NCBI RefSeq assembly: GCF_900103665.1
Contig: NZ_FNGY01000002.1
Coordinates: 1-64,000, forward strand
DNA: 64,000 bases
Source: Pedobacter steynii
GTDB lineage: Bacteria; Bacteroidota; Bacteroidia; Sphingobacteriales; Sphingobacteriaceae
Direction: 5' to 3'
Shown here one piece after another: positions 35,284 to 44,374 of this stretch; within the stretch, counting starts at the first letter, position 1, and each line of letters starts with the position of its first letter. The position numbers and the translations under genes were made by a program. The notes beneath the pieces are model-generated. The model saw nothing but the letters and a program-made list of their open reading frames with translations. It made no database searches and was not told where the DNA came from.

Positions 35284-35715
35284 ATGAGATACATTTCGTT
35301 ATTACTTCTTTTCACAGCGATTTCCTTTTCCGGGTTTTCCCAAACAAGCGATGCTATTTTAGGAAAATGGATCAATTCTTCGGGTGAAGCGCACATAGAC
35401 ATTTCCAAAAAAGGAGATAAGTTTTTCGGTAAAATTGTATGGTTGAAAGCGCCTAAAGATGAAAAAGGGCAGGCTAAACTGGATGTGAAAAATCCGGAAG
35501 CAAATTTGAAAACAAGACCAATTCTGGGCCTTGAAATGTTAAAAGACTTTGTTTATGATGATGGTAAATGGGTTGATGGAAAGATCTATGATCCAAAAAC
35601 CGGAAAAACATATAGCTGTAATATGAACATTAAAGCCAATGGAGACTTAAATGTCAGAGGATATATTGGCATCTCATTGATAGGTAGATCTGACACCTGG
35701 AAAAGAGCGAAATAG
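35284..35715 (+). CDS. DUF2147 family secreted protein
   Basis: This 143-residue protein has a signal peptide (about 1-19, ending SFSGFSQ). A lipocalin-like DUF2147 domain follows, with ILGKWINSSGEAHIDISKKG, GKIYDPKTGKTYSC and RGYIGISLIGRS. It is probably periplasmic, possibly binding a small hydrophobic ligand. The function is not established. The YCF48-like gene begins on the base after its stop. Confidence 0.85.
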   Translation: MRYISLLLLFTAISFSGFSQTSDAILGKWINSSGEAHIDISKKGDKFFGKIVWLKAPKDEKGQAKLDVKNPEANLKTRPILGLEMLKDFVYDDGKWVDGKIYDPKTGKTYSCNMNIKANGDLNVRGYIGISLIGRSDTWKRAK

Positions 35716-36738
35716 ATGAAGAGACTAATTTATTGTTTGTTATTGTTCCCGTTATTCAGTTTTGCACAAACTTACGACCTGATTCCATTGACTTCAGGAA
35801 CAAATACCAGTTTAAGAGGAATGAGTATTGTCTCTGATCAGGTGGCATGGGTAAGTGGAAGTAATGGTCATATCGGGAAAACAGTAGACGGAGGTAAAAC
35901 CTGGGACTGGATCAAGCCCGTAGGTTATGAGAAGCTTGATTTTAGAGATATCGAAGCTTTTGATGCGGATAAAGCGATTGCAGTGAATGCAGGTTCTCCT
36001 GCGTATATTATAATGACGATTGATGGTGGAAAAACCTGGAAAGAAAGTTACAAGAATCTGGATACCGCTATATTTTTAGATGGAATGGATTTCTGGAATG
36101 ATCAGCGGGGAATCGTTTTTGGAGATCCCATTAATCATAAAATGCAGCTTTTAAGGACGATTGACGGAGGTTTATCCTGGAATGATATTTCCGATAATTT
36201 GCAGGCAAAAATGGGTGTTGGTGAAGCTGCTTTTGCTGCCAGCGGATCTACCATTCAGGCCAAAGGAAACGGAAAGGTCTGGATTGCTACGGGAGGCAAG
36301 GCTTCCAATATCTATTATTCCAGCAATTTTGGCTCTACCTGGCAGATTTTTGAATGTCCGATTTTACAAGGCGAAAGTAGTACCGGACCCTTTTCTATGG
36401 CTTTCTTTGATGAAGATAAAGGAGTGGTTGTTGGTGGAAATTACCTAAAAGATAAGGAGAACGAAAATAATGTTTTACTGACAGATAATGGTGGTAAAAC
36501 ATGGACCAAGCCAGGAAAACCAGTAGATGGTTATCGTTCTGGCGTAACTTATATCAGTGAAAAGACCCTGATTGCTGCAGGAACTTCCGGGATAGACGTT
36601 TCTTCTGATGGAGGGAAATATTGGTATAACATTTCCGGAATGAACCTGAATGTAGTTCAGAAATCAAAAAAAGGCGATCTGATCCTGCTTGCTGGAAATA
36701 AAGGGCAGATTTATCAGTTAGTCATCACTGCAAAATAA
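35716..36738 (+). CDS. Secreted YCF48/BNR-type beta-propeller protein
   Basis: This 340-residue protein has a signal peptide (about 1-17, LLLFPLFSFAQ). It has several Asp-box/BNR-like repeats such as TVDGGKTWDW, TIDGGKTWKE, TIDGGLSWND and TDNGGKTWTK, which build a six- or seven-bladed propeller. It resembles the photosystem assembly factor YCF48/HCF136 family, which is widespread in Bacteroidota as exported proteins of unclear role. It has no gap to the DUF2147 gene and 4 nt to the VOC gene, so the three form one operon. Confidence 0.85.
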   Translation: MKRLIYCLLLFPLFSFAQTYDLIPLTSGTNTSLRGMSIVSDQVAWVSGSNGHIGKTVDGGKTWDWIKPVGYEKLDFRDIEAFDADKAIAVNAGSPAYIIMTIDGGKTWKESYKNLDTAIFLDGMDFWNDQRGIVFGDPINHKMQLLRTIDGGLSWNDISDNLQAKMGVGEAAFAASGSTIQAKGNGKVWIATGGKASNIYYSSNFGSTWQIFECPILQGESSTGPFSMAFFDEDKGVVVGGNYLKDKENENNVLLTDNGGKTWTKPGKPVDGYRSGVTYISEKTLIAAGTSGIDVSSDGGKYWYNISGMNLNVVQKSKKGDLILLAGNKGQIYQLVITAK

Positions 36739-36742
36739 GATC

Positions 36743-37126
36743 ATGTTAAGTAAAGTTCACCATATCGCCATTATTTGTAGCGATTATAACGTTTCAAAGA
36801 CCTTTTATACGAATACTTTAGGCCTTACGGTCATCAGAGAAGTTTACAGAGCGGAAAGAAGATCATATAAATTGGACCTTGCTCTTAACGGCGAGTATAT
36901 TATAGAGCTTTTTTCGTTTCCAGATCCTCCCGAGCGGGTGTCGAGGCCTGAAGCTGCCGGTTTAAGGCATCTTGCCTTCGAGGTTGATGACCTGGATCTT
37001 GTAGTAGAAACATTAAAACAAAAAGCAGTGGAGTCAGAGCCCATCAGAATTGATGAGTTTACCGGGAAGCGATTTACTTTTATTGCAGACCCTGATCAAT
37101 TACCCATAGAGTTCTATGAAAAATAA
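36743..37126 (+). CDS. VOC family protein (glyoxalase-like)
   Basis: This 127-residue protein contains two beta-alpha-beta-beta-beta modules of the vicinal oxygen chelate fold. Candidate metal ligands are H in KVHHIAIIC, E in YIIELFSF, H in GLRHLAFEV and E in LPIEFYEK. It is closest in style to YaeR/SMU1112-like proteins. It probably acts as a metal-dependent lyase or dioxygenase on a small molecule. The substrate is unknown. It is the last gene of the operon. Confidence 0.85.
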   Translation: MLSKVHHIAIICSDYNVSKTFYTNTLGLTVIREVYRAERRSYKLDLALNGEYIIELFSFPDPPERVSRPEAAGLRHLAFEVDDLDLVVETLKQKAVESEPIRIDEFTGKRFTFIADPDQLPIEFYEK

Positions 37127-37193
37127 TTTTTAACGATGATATAATAAACCCAGGATTTAGGCGTCTATATATATGAGAGCGTTAATTTAGATG

Positions 37194-37230
37194 ACGGGGA
37201 TGTGGCTGGAAGCTGTATCCCCGTTTTTTT
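37194..37230 (+). terminator. Terminator after the VOC gene
   Basis: ACGGGGAT (37194-37201) pairs with ATCCCCGT (37217-37224), followed by seven T residues. Confidence 0.8.
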
Positions 37231-37272
37231 GTGTCCAAAATTAAAGCCCGCCGGGAAGGCAGGCTTTTGATG

Positions 37273-37343
37273 ACGTCATGGGCGGATTCGAACCGCCGTT
37301 GAAGGTTTTGCAGACCCATACCTAACCACTCGGCCACATGACT
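37273..37343 (-). tRNA. tRNA-Cys (anticodon GCA)
   Basis: On the minus strand the gene reads AGTCATG...CATGACG with discriminator U, which is typical of tRNA-Cys. The anticodon loop CTGCAAA gives GCA, the T-stem is GGCGG/CCGCC and the T-loop TTCGAAT. Bases 1 and 72 are A and G, so the first acceptor pair is mismatched. CCA is not encoded. Confidence 0.93.
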
Positions 37344-37371
37344 ATATAATGTATTCTATAGTTTACAGCAG

Positions 37372-37379
37372 CAAATATA
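37372..37379 (-). promoter_or_regulatory. -7 box of the tRNA-Cys promoter
   Basis: On the minus strand the bases read TATATTTG, an exact TAnnTTTG match 28 nt upstream of the tRNA 5' end. Confidence 0.6.
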
Positions 37380-37640
37380 TATAAAGTATACTAAATTAGT
37401 AGTCTTTATTTTACTTTTCTTAACCAAGCCAAAATGAAGGAAGACCTTTGTAGGTGATAAGATTTGGTAATTAATAGATTACAATTCGTGTTAGGTATTT
37501 GTAACTATTTGTTTGTGAGCTTATTGTGTTTTGTTTGTAGTAGGTAAGTAGGCCCGTTGGATCTTGAAATCTGATGTTTTGATCCTTTCTGTAGTGGCGG
37601 TGTAGGCCCGGCAATATGTACAGTTTTTTTTCGGCTGATA

Positions 37641-37648
37641 TAGATTTG
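37641..37648 (+). promoter_or_regulatory. -7 box of the glucanase operon promoter
   Basis: TAGATTTG matches TAnnTTTG 23 nt before the GH30 start codon at 37672. Confidence 0.55.
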
Positions 37649-37671
37649 AGTAACCAAATATACTCATCCCT

Positions 37672-39525
37672 ATGAAAAAAAGTCTGATTTTAGCAGGCTG
37701 TGCTATGCTTTCTGCAGTCCTGTTTTCGTGTAAAAAGGACCTCCGGTCCAATTCCAACTTAGATCTGAACGAAAAAACAACTGTCCGGGCAAATGAATCT
37801 GTCAGCATCTGGATGACAACGACAGATAAAAGTAAATTACTGCAATCCCAAAACAACGTCACCTTTGCGGCAGACGCGGGAACAAATCCCAATACCATTG
37901 TCGTTGACGAAAATACCAGCTATCAGGGTATCGACGGTTTTGGATTTACGCTGACCGGTGCAAGTGCTTCTCTCATTAATGGTCTTGGAGCCACACAGAA
38001 AAATAATTTATTGCAGGAGCTGTTTGCTACCTCCGGGAATAATATCGGAATCAGCTACCTGAGGATTACAATTGGCGCATCTGATCTCAGTGCCAGTCCT
38101 TTTACCTATAACGAGCTGGCTGCAGGACAAACCGACAACAACCTCAACAACTTCAGTATTGCTCCGGAAATGACAGATCTGGTTCCGGTATTAAAAAGCA
38201 TTATTGCCATCAACCCTTCCATTAAAATTCTTGGAAGCCCCTGGACCGCCCCAAGGTGGATGAAAACCAATGGAAATTATGTTGGAGGAAGCCTGAATAC
38301 TGCATATTACGATGCGTATGCCAGGTATTTCGTTAAATATATTCTCGCGATGCGTGCCCAGGGAATTACCATCGATGCGATTACCCCTCAAAATGAACCT
38401 TTAAATCCCTACAACAACCCCAGCATGCTCATGCAAGCTTCAGAGCAGGCGGCGTTCATCAAGAACAACCTCGGACCGCAGTTTAATGCCAATAATATCA
38501 GTACAAAAATCATCTCCTACGACCATAATGCGGATCGTCCGGATTATCCAATTGCCATCTTAAATGATGCGGAAGCAAGAAATTATGTGGATGGCTCTGC
38601 TTTTCATCTTTATGGTGGAAATATCAGTGCCTTAACAGAGGTGCATAACGCCTATCCTAACAAAAATATCTATTTCACAGAACAATGGGTGGGAGGCCCT
38701 AGTAATTTCGCTGGTGATCTGCAATGGCATGTAAACACCCTGATTATCGGCGCAACCAGGAACTGGAGCCGCAATGTATTGGAATGGAACCTCGCCGCTG
38801 ACCAAAACTATGGTCCACATACCAACGGTGGTTGCAGCACCTGCGAAGGAGCTTTAACCATCAACGGCAGTAACATATCCAGAAATGTGTCTTATTACAT
38901 CATTGCTCATGCTGCTAAGTTTGCCAGGCCCGGAGCAACAAGGATCAGTTCTAATATTGCAGGGAGTTTCCAGAATGTAGCTTTTAAAAATACAGATGGA
39001 ACAAAGGTGCTGATCGTTTCCAACAGCGGATCTGGTAGTGGTACTTTTAAAGCGAAATGGGGTGCCCAGTCATTTAGTTACACCCTTCCTGCGGGAGCTG
39101 TTGCGACTTTCAAATGGTCCGGTACCACCTCAGGAAATCCGGGAACTGCACCTATAGGTCAGGTGATTTCACTTAAAGGAATGAACAATCAATTTGTGAG
39201 TGGGGAGAACGGAGCGTCTCCGATGTGGTGTAACAGACCCAGTGCGAGAGATTGGGAGAAATTTACGATAGTCGATGCAGGGGGAGGAAAAATTGCACTG
39301 AGAAGTATGAACAAATACGTTTCCTCAGAAAATGGAGCCGCTCCATTAACCTGCAGCAGAACGACAATGGAAGACTGGGAAAAATTCGACTGGATCGTGA
39401 ATGCTGACGGTAAAATATCGCTCCGCGGAAATAACGGCCTTTACGTTTCTTCGGAAAACGGGGCAAATGCAATGACTTGTACCCGACCCTCAATTTCAGG
39501 ATGGGAAGCATTTAGTCTCAACTAA
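37672..39525 (+). CDS. GH30 family beta-glucanase lipoprotein with fascin-like C-terminal domain
   Basis: This 617-residue protein starts with a lipoprotein signal (LFSCKKD, lipidated Cys near residue 20). The GH30 catalytic barrel (about 80-490) includes [19 protein letters not shown], the acid/base glutamate in TPQNEPL and the nucleophile in [11 protein letters not shown]-terminal beta-trefoil (about 498-617) has three repeats of the type [19 protein letters not shown]...WEKF, similar to fascin. GH30 enzymes of this kind hydrolyse beta-1,6-glucan or glucosylceramide-like bonds. It is probably on the outer membrane, acting with the GH16 enzyme encoded next. Confidence 0.88.
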   Translation: MKKSLILAGCAMLSAVLFSCKKDLRSNSNLDLNEKTTVRANESVSIWMTTTDKSKLLQSQNNVTFAADAGTNPNTIVVDENTSYQGIDGFGFTLTGASASLINGLGATQKNNLLQELFATSGNNIGISYLRITIGASDLSASPFTYNELAAGQTDNNLNNFSIAPEMTDLVPVLKSIIAINPSIKILGSPWTAPRWMKTNGNYVGGSLNTAYYDAYARYFVKYILAMRAQGITIDAITPQNEPLNPYNNPSMLMQASEQAAFIKNNLGPQFNANNISTKIISYDHNADRPDYPIAILNDAEARNYVDGSAFHLYGGNISALTEVHNAYPNKNIYFTEQWVGGPSNFAGDLQWHVNTLIIGATRNWSRNVLEWNLAADQNYGPHTNGGCSTCEGALTINGSNISRNVSYYIIAHAAKFARPGATRISSNIAGSFQNVAFKNTDGTKVLIVSNSGSGSGTFKAKWGAQSFSYTLPAGAVATFKWSGTTSGNPGTAPIGQVISLKGMNNQFVSGENGASPMWCNRPSARDWEKFTIVDAGGGKIALRSMNKYVSSENGAAPLTCSRTTMEDWEKFDWIVNADGKISLRGNNGLYVSSENGANAMTCTRPSISGWEAFSLN

Positions 39526-39553
39526 CCAAATCTAATCATCAAACCCTAAAAAA

Positions 39554-40750
39554 ATGAAAAAAGTAAACCTGATGATCTGCCTGCTGGCAGTTTCACAAAT
39601 GCTGACGTCCTGTAAAAAGGACCTTAAAACTGCCCGGGCAGAAAATGATCAACTCACTGCGCCAAGGGCCTTAACCTATCAGCAGGTCTGGTCGGATGAA
39701 TTCGACGGAAATGCGGTAAACACGAATAACTGGAGCTTTGAAATCGGTGGCGGTGGATGGGGCAATAATGAAAAACAATTCTATCAGGCGGAGAATGCTG
39801 CCGTTTCCGGCGGTAACCTGATCATCACTGCAAAGAAACAAAGTGTTGGTGGTTTACCTTATACTTCTGCCAGATTGATCAGCAAAGGAAAACGGGAGTA
39901 TAAATACGGACGTTTCGAGGCCCGGATTAAATTGCCGCAAGGCCAGGGGCAATGGCCTGCTTTCTGGATGTTAGGTGCTAATATTGGCCCAACCCCATGG
40001 CCCAAATGTGGTGAAATAGACATTATGGAAAATACCAACACTTCAAATACCGTACTGGGAACCATGCATTGGTTCAATACGGATTATACCTATTACGGAG
40101 GGAATATCAATACGACGCCTACAGACTATCATGTGTATCGGGTCGACTGGACACCGGCTTCCATCACCTGGTTTGTCGACAATGTCCAATTCCATGTGGG
40201 CAATATTCAGAACAACGTTAATGGAACAGAGGAGTTTCATAATCCTTTCTTTCTCTTGCTGAATTTGGCGATAGGCGGGAATCTTCCTGGGCAAAATATT
40301 GATGAAAGCAGGCTGCCTGCCAGCATGTTTGTAGATTATGTAAAGGTATATCAGCTTACCGAAGGGTCGTCTAATGCGCCTATAGGTCAGACCATTTCCC
40401 TGAAAGGAATCAACAACCTGTTTGTGAGCGGTCTGAATGGAGGAGGTCCCATGATGTGTGACCGTACAACTTCACAAGACTGGGAAAAATTTACAGTTGT
40501 AGATGCCGGAGCTGGTAAAGTTGCCTTAAGGAGCATGAACAAATATGTATCCTCAGAAAACGGAGCAGCACCCATCACCTGTAACAGAACCACGATCAGT
40601 GATTGGGAAAAGTTCGATTGGATCGTCAATGCTGATGGAAAAATATCGCTAAGGGGGAATAACGGGCGGTATATTTCTTCCGAAAATGGTACCACCGCAA
40701 TGACTTGTAACCGAACGACCATCTCCGGATGGGAAGCTTTTAGCTTATAA
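39554..40750 (+). CDS. GH16 family beta-1,3-glucanase lipoprotein with fascin-like C-terminal domain
   Basis: This 398-residue protein has a lipoprotein signal (MLTSCKKD), whose CKKD context matches the GH30 protein. The GH16 domain (about 42-275) has active site GEIDIMEN, the E-x-D-x-x-E motif of laminarinases, then a beta-trefoil fascin-like domain (about 280-398) nearly identical to that of the upstream GH30. It likely cleaves beta-1,3-glucans such as laminarin or fungal wall glucan. The gap to the GH30 gene is 28 nt and the stop overlaps the next start. Confidence 0.9.
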   Translation: MKKVNLMICLLAVSQMLTSCKKDLKTARAENDQLTAPRALTYQQVWSDEFDGNAVNTNNWSFEIGGGGWGNNEKQFYQAENAAVSGGNLIITAKKQSVGGLPYTSARLISKGKREYKYGRFEARIKLPQGQGQWPAFWMLGANIGPTPWPKCGEIDIMENTNTSNTVLGTMHWFNTDYTYYGGNINTTPTDYHVYRVDWTPASITWFVDNVQFHVGNIQNNVNGTEEFHNPFFLLLNLAIGGNLPGQNIDESRLPASMFVDYVKVYQLTEGSSNAPIGQTISLKGINNLFVSGLNGGGPMMCDRTTSQDWEKFTVVDAGAGKVALRSMNKYVSSENGAAPITCNRTTISDWEKFDWIVNADGKISLRGNNGRYISSENGTTAMTCNRTTISGWEAFSL

Positions 40751-41664
40751 TGGCCCTCACCATGAAAAGATATCTGATCTACGTGCTTCTGATGTTTTGC
40801 TGCTTTTCTGTCTATGGGCAATTAGCCGAAGAACAGCGAAAAAGGTGGACTTTTGCTTTTTATGGTGATGACAGCTCAGAAAATTTTCAATGGTCAATTG
40901 CCGGCAACAGCAATGGACAAAATCCTAATGTTTTATCTGAAGTCATCTGGACAAAATTGAAGGGGGCAGGTATGGGATTGGATGTAGATTTAAACATCTG
41001 GTCCCATATTTTCTTTAAAGGCAGTTACCACAAAGCTTTTATCCGAAACGGGACTGCCACAGATCATGATTATGCCGCCGATGATCGGACTCAGCCTACT
41101 TACAGCGCTTTTTTAAAGAGTAATGAGGGACATACTTCCCGTTATTCAATCGCTTTGGCCTACGAGATTAAATTCCATGAACTGTTGGCTATAATGCCTT
41201 ATGCAGGATATGCAAAGAACCGGCAGTCGTTCTCGCTAAAGAATTTAGAAGAAAAAGGGGACACGAAACTGAATAGCCGCTATCAGACCAATTGGAGCGG
41301 AACGGTTGTTGGTCTTGATCTGGAGGTTGCAAGGCTGCAGCGAATTAATTTGAATGCTGGGCTTAGCTATCAGCAACTTCATTATACAGGCCTGGCTGAT
41401 TGGAACCTGATTGATGCTTTTAAGCATCCCCTAAGTTTCAAACACACCGCTAAGGGCTTTGAAAGTCAGGTTTTATTGCGCCTGAACTTTAAAATCAATT
41501 CCATGTGCGCTGCTTATTTAAGGGGAGAGTATCGCTATGCGGAAACGGGAAAAGGAATAGATCGGCTCTTTCTTGCAGATGGGCAGGAACGGGAATCCCG
41601 GTTTAACGGAGCGGTAAGGAAAGTAAAGGGAATAGGAGCCGGTATTATTTTTAGCATTAGATAA
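40750..41664 (+). CDS. Outer membrane beta-barrel protein of the glucanase operon
   Basis: This 304-residue protein has a signal peptide (MKRYLIYVLLMFCCFSVYGQ, after an optional MALT start). Many amphipathic strands with aromatic girdles follow (for example SRYSIALAYEIKFHELLAI), ending in a typical outer-membrane aromatic-free strand GIGAGIIFSIR. It resembles omptin- or Protochlamydia-type barrels but I see no convincing protease site. ATG 40750 overlaps the GH16 stop, and ATG 40762 is an alternative start. It may serve as a pore or anchor for glucan products. Confidence 0.7.
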   Translation: MALTMKRYLIYVLLMFCCFSVYGQLAEEQRKRWTFAFYGDDSSENFQWSIAGNSNGQNPNVLSEVIWTKLKGAGMGLDVDLNIWSHIFFKGSYHKAFIRNGTATDHDYAADDRTQPTYSAFLKSNEGHTSRYSIALAYEIKFHELLAIMPYAGYAKNRQSFSLKNLEEKGDTKLNSRYQTNWSGTVVGLDLEVARLQRINLNAGLSYQQLHYTGLADWNLIDAFKHPLSFKHTAKGFESQVLLRLNFKINSMCAAYLRGEYRYAETGKGIDRLFLADGQERESRFNGAVRKVKGIGAGIIFSIR

Positions 41665-41667
41665 AGC

Positions 41668-42132
41668 TTATTTAGCGTTTTGTTTTAAGATAGATTCCAG
41701 CAAAAAACTCGATTCCTGTTCCGGGTTGATGAGGTCCTGAAGGGAAACTTTATCCAGTAACTGATCTACAGTCAGCTGAATCATTTGCCATAACGAACGA
41801 ACGGAACAGTCGATAGAGTTGGTGCAAAGTTTTACTGCTCCCGGATATTCTTCGCAAAAGGCTTTATTGAACAGGGCACCGCCAAGAACTTTCAACACCT
41901 TATTGATGTTGACCTGATCGGCAGGTTGTGCAAGTATATATCCTCCCTTGTATCCGGGAGTACTGTTGATGTATCCGGACATGCGCAGCATTCTTGTTAG
42001 CTTGGCCACATAAGCAGTGGAGAGGCCTTCTGCCTCGCTGAGCGCAGGAATACTGATGCCTTCTCCATTTTCATGCCTGGCAATCCGAAGGAGTACCCTT
42101 AATCCATATTCTTCCTGGGCTGTAATTTTCAT
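41668..42132 (-). CDS. Rrf2 family transcriptional regulator with three cysteines
   Basis: This 154-residue winged-helix regulator opens with MKITAQEEYGLRVLLRIARH and has the recognition region SEAEGLSTAYVAKLTRMLRM. The signature cysteines C-x9-C-x5-C (in FCEEYPGAVKLCTNSIDCSV, about residues 92-110) match Fe-S-binding Rrf2 proteins such as IscR. Its place just downstream of the suf operon on the same strand makes it a likely Fe-S-sensing regulator of suf. Three tandem start-codon-anchored repeats precede its ATG. No symbol is assigned because IscR and RsrR types cannot be separated here. Confidence 0.85.
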   Translation of the reverse strand: MKITAQEEYGLRVLLRIARHENGEGISIPALSEAEGLSTAYVAKLTRMLRMSGYINSTPGYKGGYILAQPADQVNINKVLKVLGGALFNKAFCEEYPGAVKLCTNSIDCSVRSLWQMIQLTVDQLLDKVSLQDLINPEQESSFLLESILKQNAK

Positions 42133-42278
42133 CAGTATCTATTTTTTTAATGGTTATGAAGCTTGCTGCGCAGGTTTCATTGGAACATATTTAATTTTAA
42201 TGGTGATGAAGCTTGCTGCGCAGGTTTCATCAGTATCTATTTTTTTAATGGTTATGAAGCTTGCTGTGCAGGGTTCAT
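42133..42278 (-). repeat. Three tandem start-codon-anchored repeats before the rrf2 gene
   Basis: On the minus strand, units of 48 (42278-42231), 50 (42230-42181) and 48 nt (42180-42133) each begin with ATGAA(A/C)CCTGC(G/A)CAGCAAGCTTCAT. They run head to tail up to the rrf2 ATG. Units A and C encode M-(N/K)-PAQQAS-stop. Unit B encodes a 17-codon ORF that ends overlapping the next ATG. The core is shared with the repeat before clpP (2076-2108). There are no unique spacers, so this is not a CRISPR array. Confidence 0.8.
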
Positions 42279-42367
42279 TGGTATATCTTGTTTTTTTTAC
42301 TGATTCTTAAAGGTTCTCAAGAACTCGTAAACTCGGTTTTGTTTCAGGATTACTTAAGGTTGATCAC

Positions 42368-42682
42368 TTACATCATTCCCAGTTCCAGCCTTGCGGCCTC
42401 AGACATCATGTCCTTATTCCATGGGGGTGTCCAGGTTACTTCCACCGATACTTCGTTTACGCCCTCAATTTGCCTTACTTTCTGTTCCACTTCAACCGGA
42501 ATATCCTGTGCTGCAGGGCAACCCGGAGCAGTAAGGGTCATGACAATCTGTACGTTGTTAAACGGTGTCATCACTTCAGTTTCGTAGATCAGTCCAAGCT
42601 CATATATGCTGACCGGTATTTCAGGATCATATATGGTCTGCAGGCAGTCAATTACTTTTTGTTTTAATTCCTCTTTATCCAT
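42368..42682 (-). CDS. sufT: SufT-like iron-sulfur assembly protein (MIP18/DUF59 family)
   Basis: This 104-residue protein is a single DUF59 domain with YDPEIPVSIYELGLIYE at the N terminus and MTLTAPGCPAAQDIPVEVE carrying the conserved cysteine. Members in suf operons help in maturation or transfer of Fe-S clusters. It lies 3 nt after sufE and is the last gene of the operon. The region 42279-42367 downstream contains a 12-bp palindrome, GTTCTCAAGAAC (42313-42324). Confidence 0.88.
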   Translation of the reverse strand: MDKEELKQKVIDCLQTIYDPEIPVSIYELGLIYETEVMTPFNNVQIVMTLTAPGCPAAQDIPVEVEQKVRQIEGVNEVSVEVTWTPPWNKDMMSEAARLELGMM

Positions 42683-42685
42683 GAT

Positions 42686-43129
42686 CTATTTCTTTTCTAA
42701 TCCCTGAATGGTTTGGTAAGCCAATGCATAATTTTTCATTTGTTTGATCATCGCCAATAATCCGTTGGAACGGGTTTGTGCCAGGTGAGTCATCATTCCG
42801 ATTTCCCGGATAAAGTCCAGCTTAGCTTCCAGAATTTCTTCAGGACGATGCCCCGACAATACTTTGATGAGCATGCTCACCAAACCTTTTACGATCACTG
42901 CATCACTGTCTGCCTTAAAAAATACCCGGCCATCTTCATGGGCTGCGGCCAGCCAAACGGTAGATTGACAGCCTTTAATCTTATTGTCTGCTATCTTATG
43001 TTCTTCTTCCAATGCCGGGAGTTTTTTTCCCAGGTCAATAATGTACTCATATTTATCTTCCCAGCTGTCAAACAGGGCAAAATCTTCTATAATCTCTTTC
43101 TCTATTTCAAGAATTGGTTGCTGACTCAT
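42686..43129 (-). CDS. sufE: Cysteine desulfuration protein SufE
   Basis: This 147-residue sulfur acceptor for SufS has the catalytic cysteine in KIKGCQSTVWLAA near residue 52. The family N terminus with DWEDKYEYIIDLGKKLP is also present. It takes persulfide sulfur from SufS and passes it to the SufBCD scaffold. It overlaps sufS by one base and leads sufT by 3 nt. The length is as expected. Confidence 0.93.
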   Translation of the reverse strand: MSQQPILEIEKEIIEDFALFDSWEDKYEYIIDLGKKLPALEEEHKIADNKIKGCQSTVWLAAAHEDGRVFFKADSDAVIVKGLVSMLIKVLSGHRPEEILEAKLDFIREIGMMTHLAQTRSNGLLAMIKQMKNYALAYQTIQGLEKK

Positions 43130-44373
43130 CAGGATAACATTTTAATGGATTTGTACATGCCTGCAATCAGGATATCTATTTCTTCTTTGGTATTGTAAAG
43201 TGCAAAGGAAGCCCTGACGGTTCCTGGAATGCCAAAACGTTTCATTAACGGTTGCGTGCAATGGTGTCCTGTCCTTACTGCAATTCCCAGGTTATCCAGC
43301 AAAATGCCGATGTCCTGAGGGTGGATGCCTTTAACGATGAAAGAAACCAGGCTTACCTTTTCTTTCGCCTTTCCAATGATACTCAAACCGGGAATACTTT
43401 CCAACTGTGCCGTTGCATAAGCCAATAGCCCGTTTTCATGTTTTCTGATCGTCGCTTTACCTATATTTTGAATGTAGTCCAATGCTGTTTTTAAAGCAAT
43501 GGTATCGGCAATGTTTGGGGTGCCTGCTTCATATTTATAAGGAAGGTCATTATAGGTCGTCTGTTCAAAACTGACTTCCTTAATCATTTCCCCGCCACCA
43601 TGAAATACCGGCATGCTTTCCAGTAATTCCCTTTTTCCGTAAAGTACACCAATCCCTGTAGGCGCATATACTTTATGGCCCGAGAAGGCAAAGAAGTCAC
43701 AATCCAGGGCCTGAACATCAATGTCCAGGTGTACTGCAGACTGTGCCCCATCTACCAATACTTTTGCACCTACGGCATGTGCGGCATCAATCATTTCTTT
43801 TACAGGATTCACCGTTCCAAGAGCATTTGAGACCTGAACAATGGAAACCAGTTTAGTCTTGTCCGATAAGAGGTTTTTATACACCTCCATGGAAAGTTCT
43901 CCTTCATCAGTAACCGGAATCACCTTTAATACTGCGTTCTTCTCCTGACAAAGGATTTGCCATGGAACGATGTTGGAATGATGCTCCATTCCTGAGATCA
44001 GGATTTCATCACCCGCCCCGATGTGCTGACGGCCCCAGGTATAGGCCACGAGATTGATTCCTTCCGTAGTTCCTCTGCTGAAGATAATTTCTTCTGCCGA
44101 TGCAGCTCCAATAAACTCCTGTACTGCAAAGCGTGTGGCCTCATAGGCCAAAGTTGCTTCTTCAGCAAGGGTATGGATGCCGCGGTGAATGTTTGCGTTG
44201 TAGCGGCCATAATAATCGCTAAGTGCATCAATCACGCATTGCGGCTTTTGAGAGGTCGCCGCATTGTCCAGATAAACCAGTGGTTTATCATTTACCGTTC
44301 TACTGAGAATGGGAAACTGGGACCTGATCGCTTGCAGGTCTAAATCCAGGGATATGGAATCTATCTGTGTCAT
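43129..44373 (-). CDS. sufS: Cysteine desulfurase SufS
   Basis: This 414-residue PLP enzyme has the PLP-binding lysine in FFAFSGHKVYAPTGIGVLYG. The catalytic cysteine is in the typical group II context RTGHHCTQPLMKRF near residue 370. It mobilises sulfur from cysteine for Fe-S cluster assembly. It begins one nucleotide after sufD ends, consistent with strict co-expression. Confidence 0.94.
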   Translation of the reverse strand: MTQIDSISLDLDLQAIRSQFPILSRTVNDKPLVYLDNAATSQKPQCVIDALSDYYGRYNANIHRGIHTLAEEATLAYEATRFAVQEFIGAASAEEIIFSRGTTEGINLVAYTWGRQHIGAGDEILISGMEHHSNIVPWQILCQEKNAVLKVIPVTDEGELSMEVYKNLLSDKTKLVSIVQVSNALGTVNPVKEMIDAAHAVGAKVLVDGAQSAVHLDIDVQALDCDFFAFSGHKVYAPTGIGVLYGKRELLESMPVFHGGGEMIKEVSFEQTTYNDLPYKYEAGTPNIADTIALKTALDYIQNIGKATIRKHENGLLAYATAQLESIPGLSIIGKAKEKVSLVSFIVKGIHPQDIGILLDNLGIAVRTGHHCTQPLMKRFGIPGTVRASFALYNTKEEIDILIAGMYKSIKMLS

Positions 44374-44374
44374 T

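Larger units (their letters stand above)
37344..37671. other. Intergenic region between tRNA-Cys and the GH30 gene
   Basis: There is no ORF in these 328 bases. The region holds the tRNA-Cys promoter (minus) and the GH30 promoter (plus). Between them is a stretch with repeated TTTG/GTTTGT motifs (about 37497-37545) and no clear secondary structure. Confidence 0.5.

Noticed and set aside
42133..42278. CRISPR-like array
   Set aside because: Units are contiguous with no unique spacers, and no cas genes are present.
42017..42310. 97-codon plus-strand ORF with repeated MVMKLA-type segments
   Set aside because: It arises from the three tandem repeats read backwards and from the rrf2 5' end. The repeats have ATG anchors on the other strand, which is more coherent.
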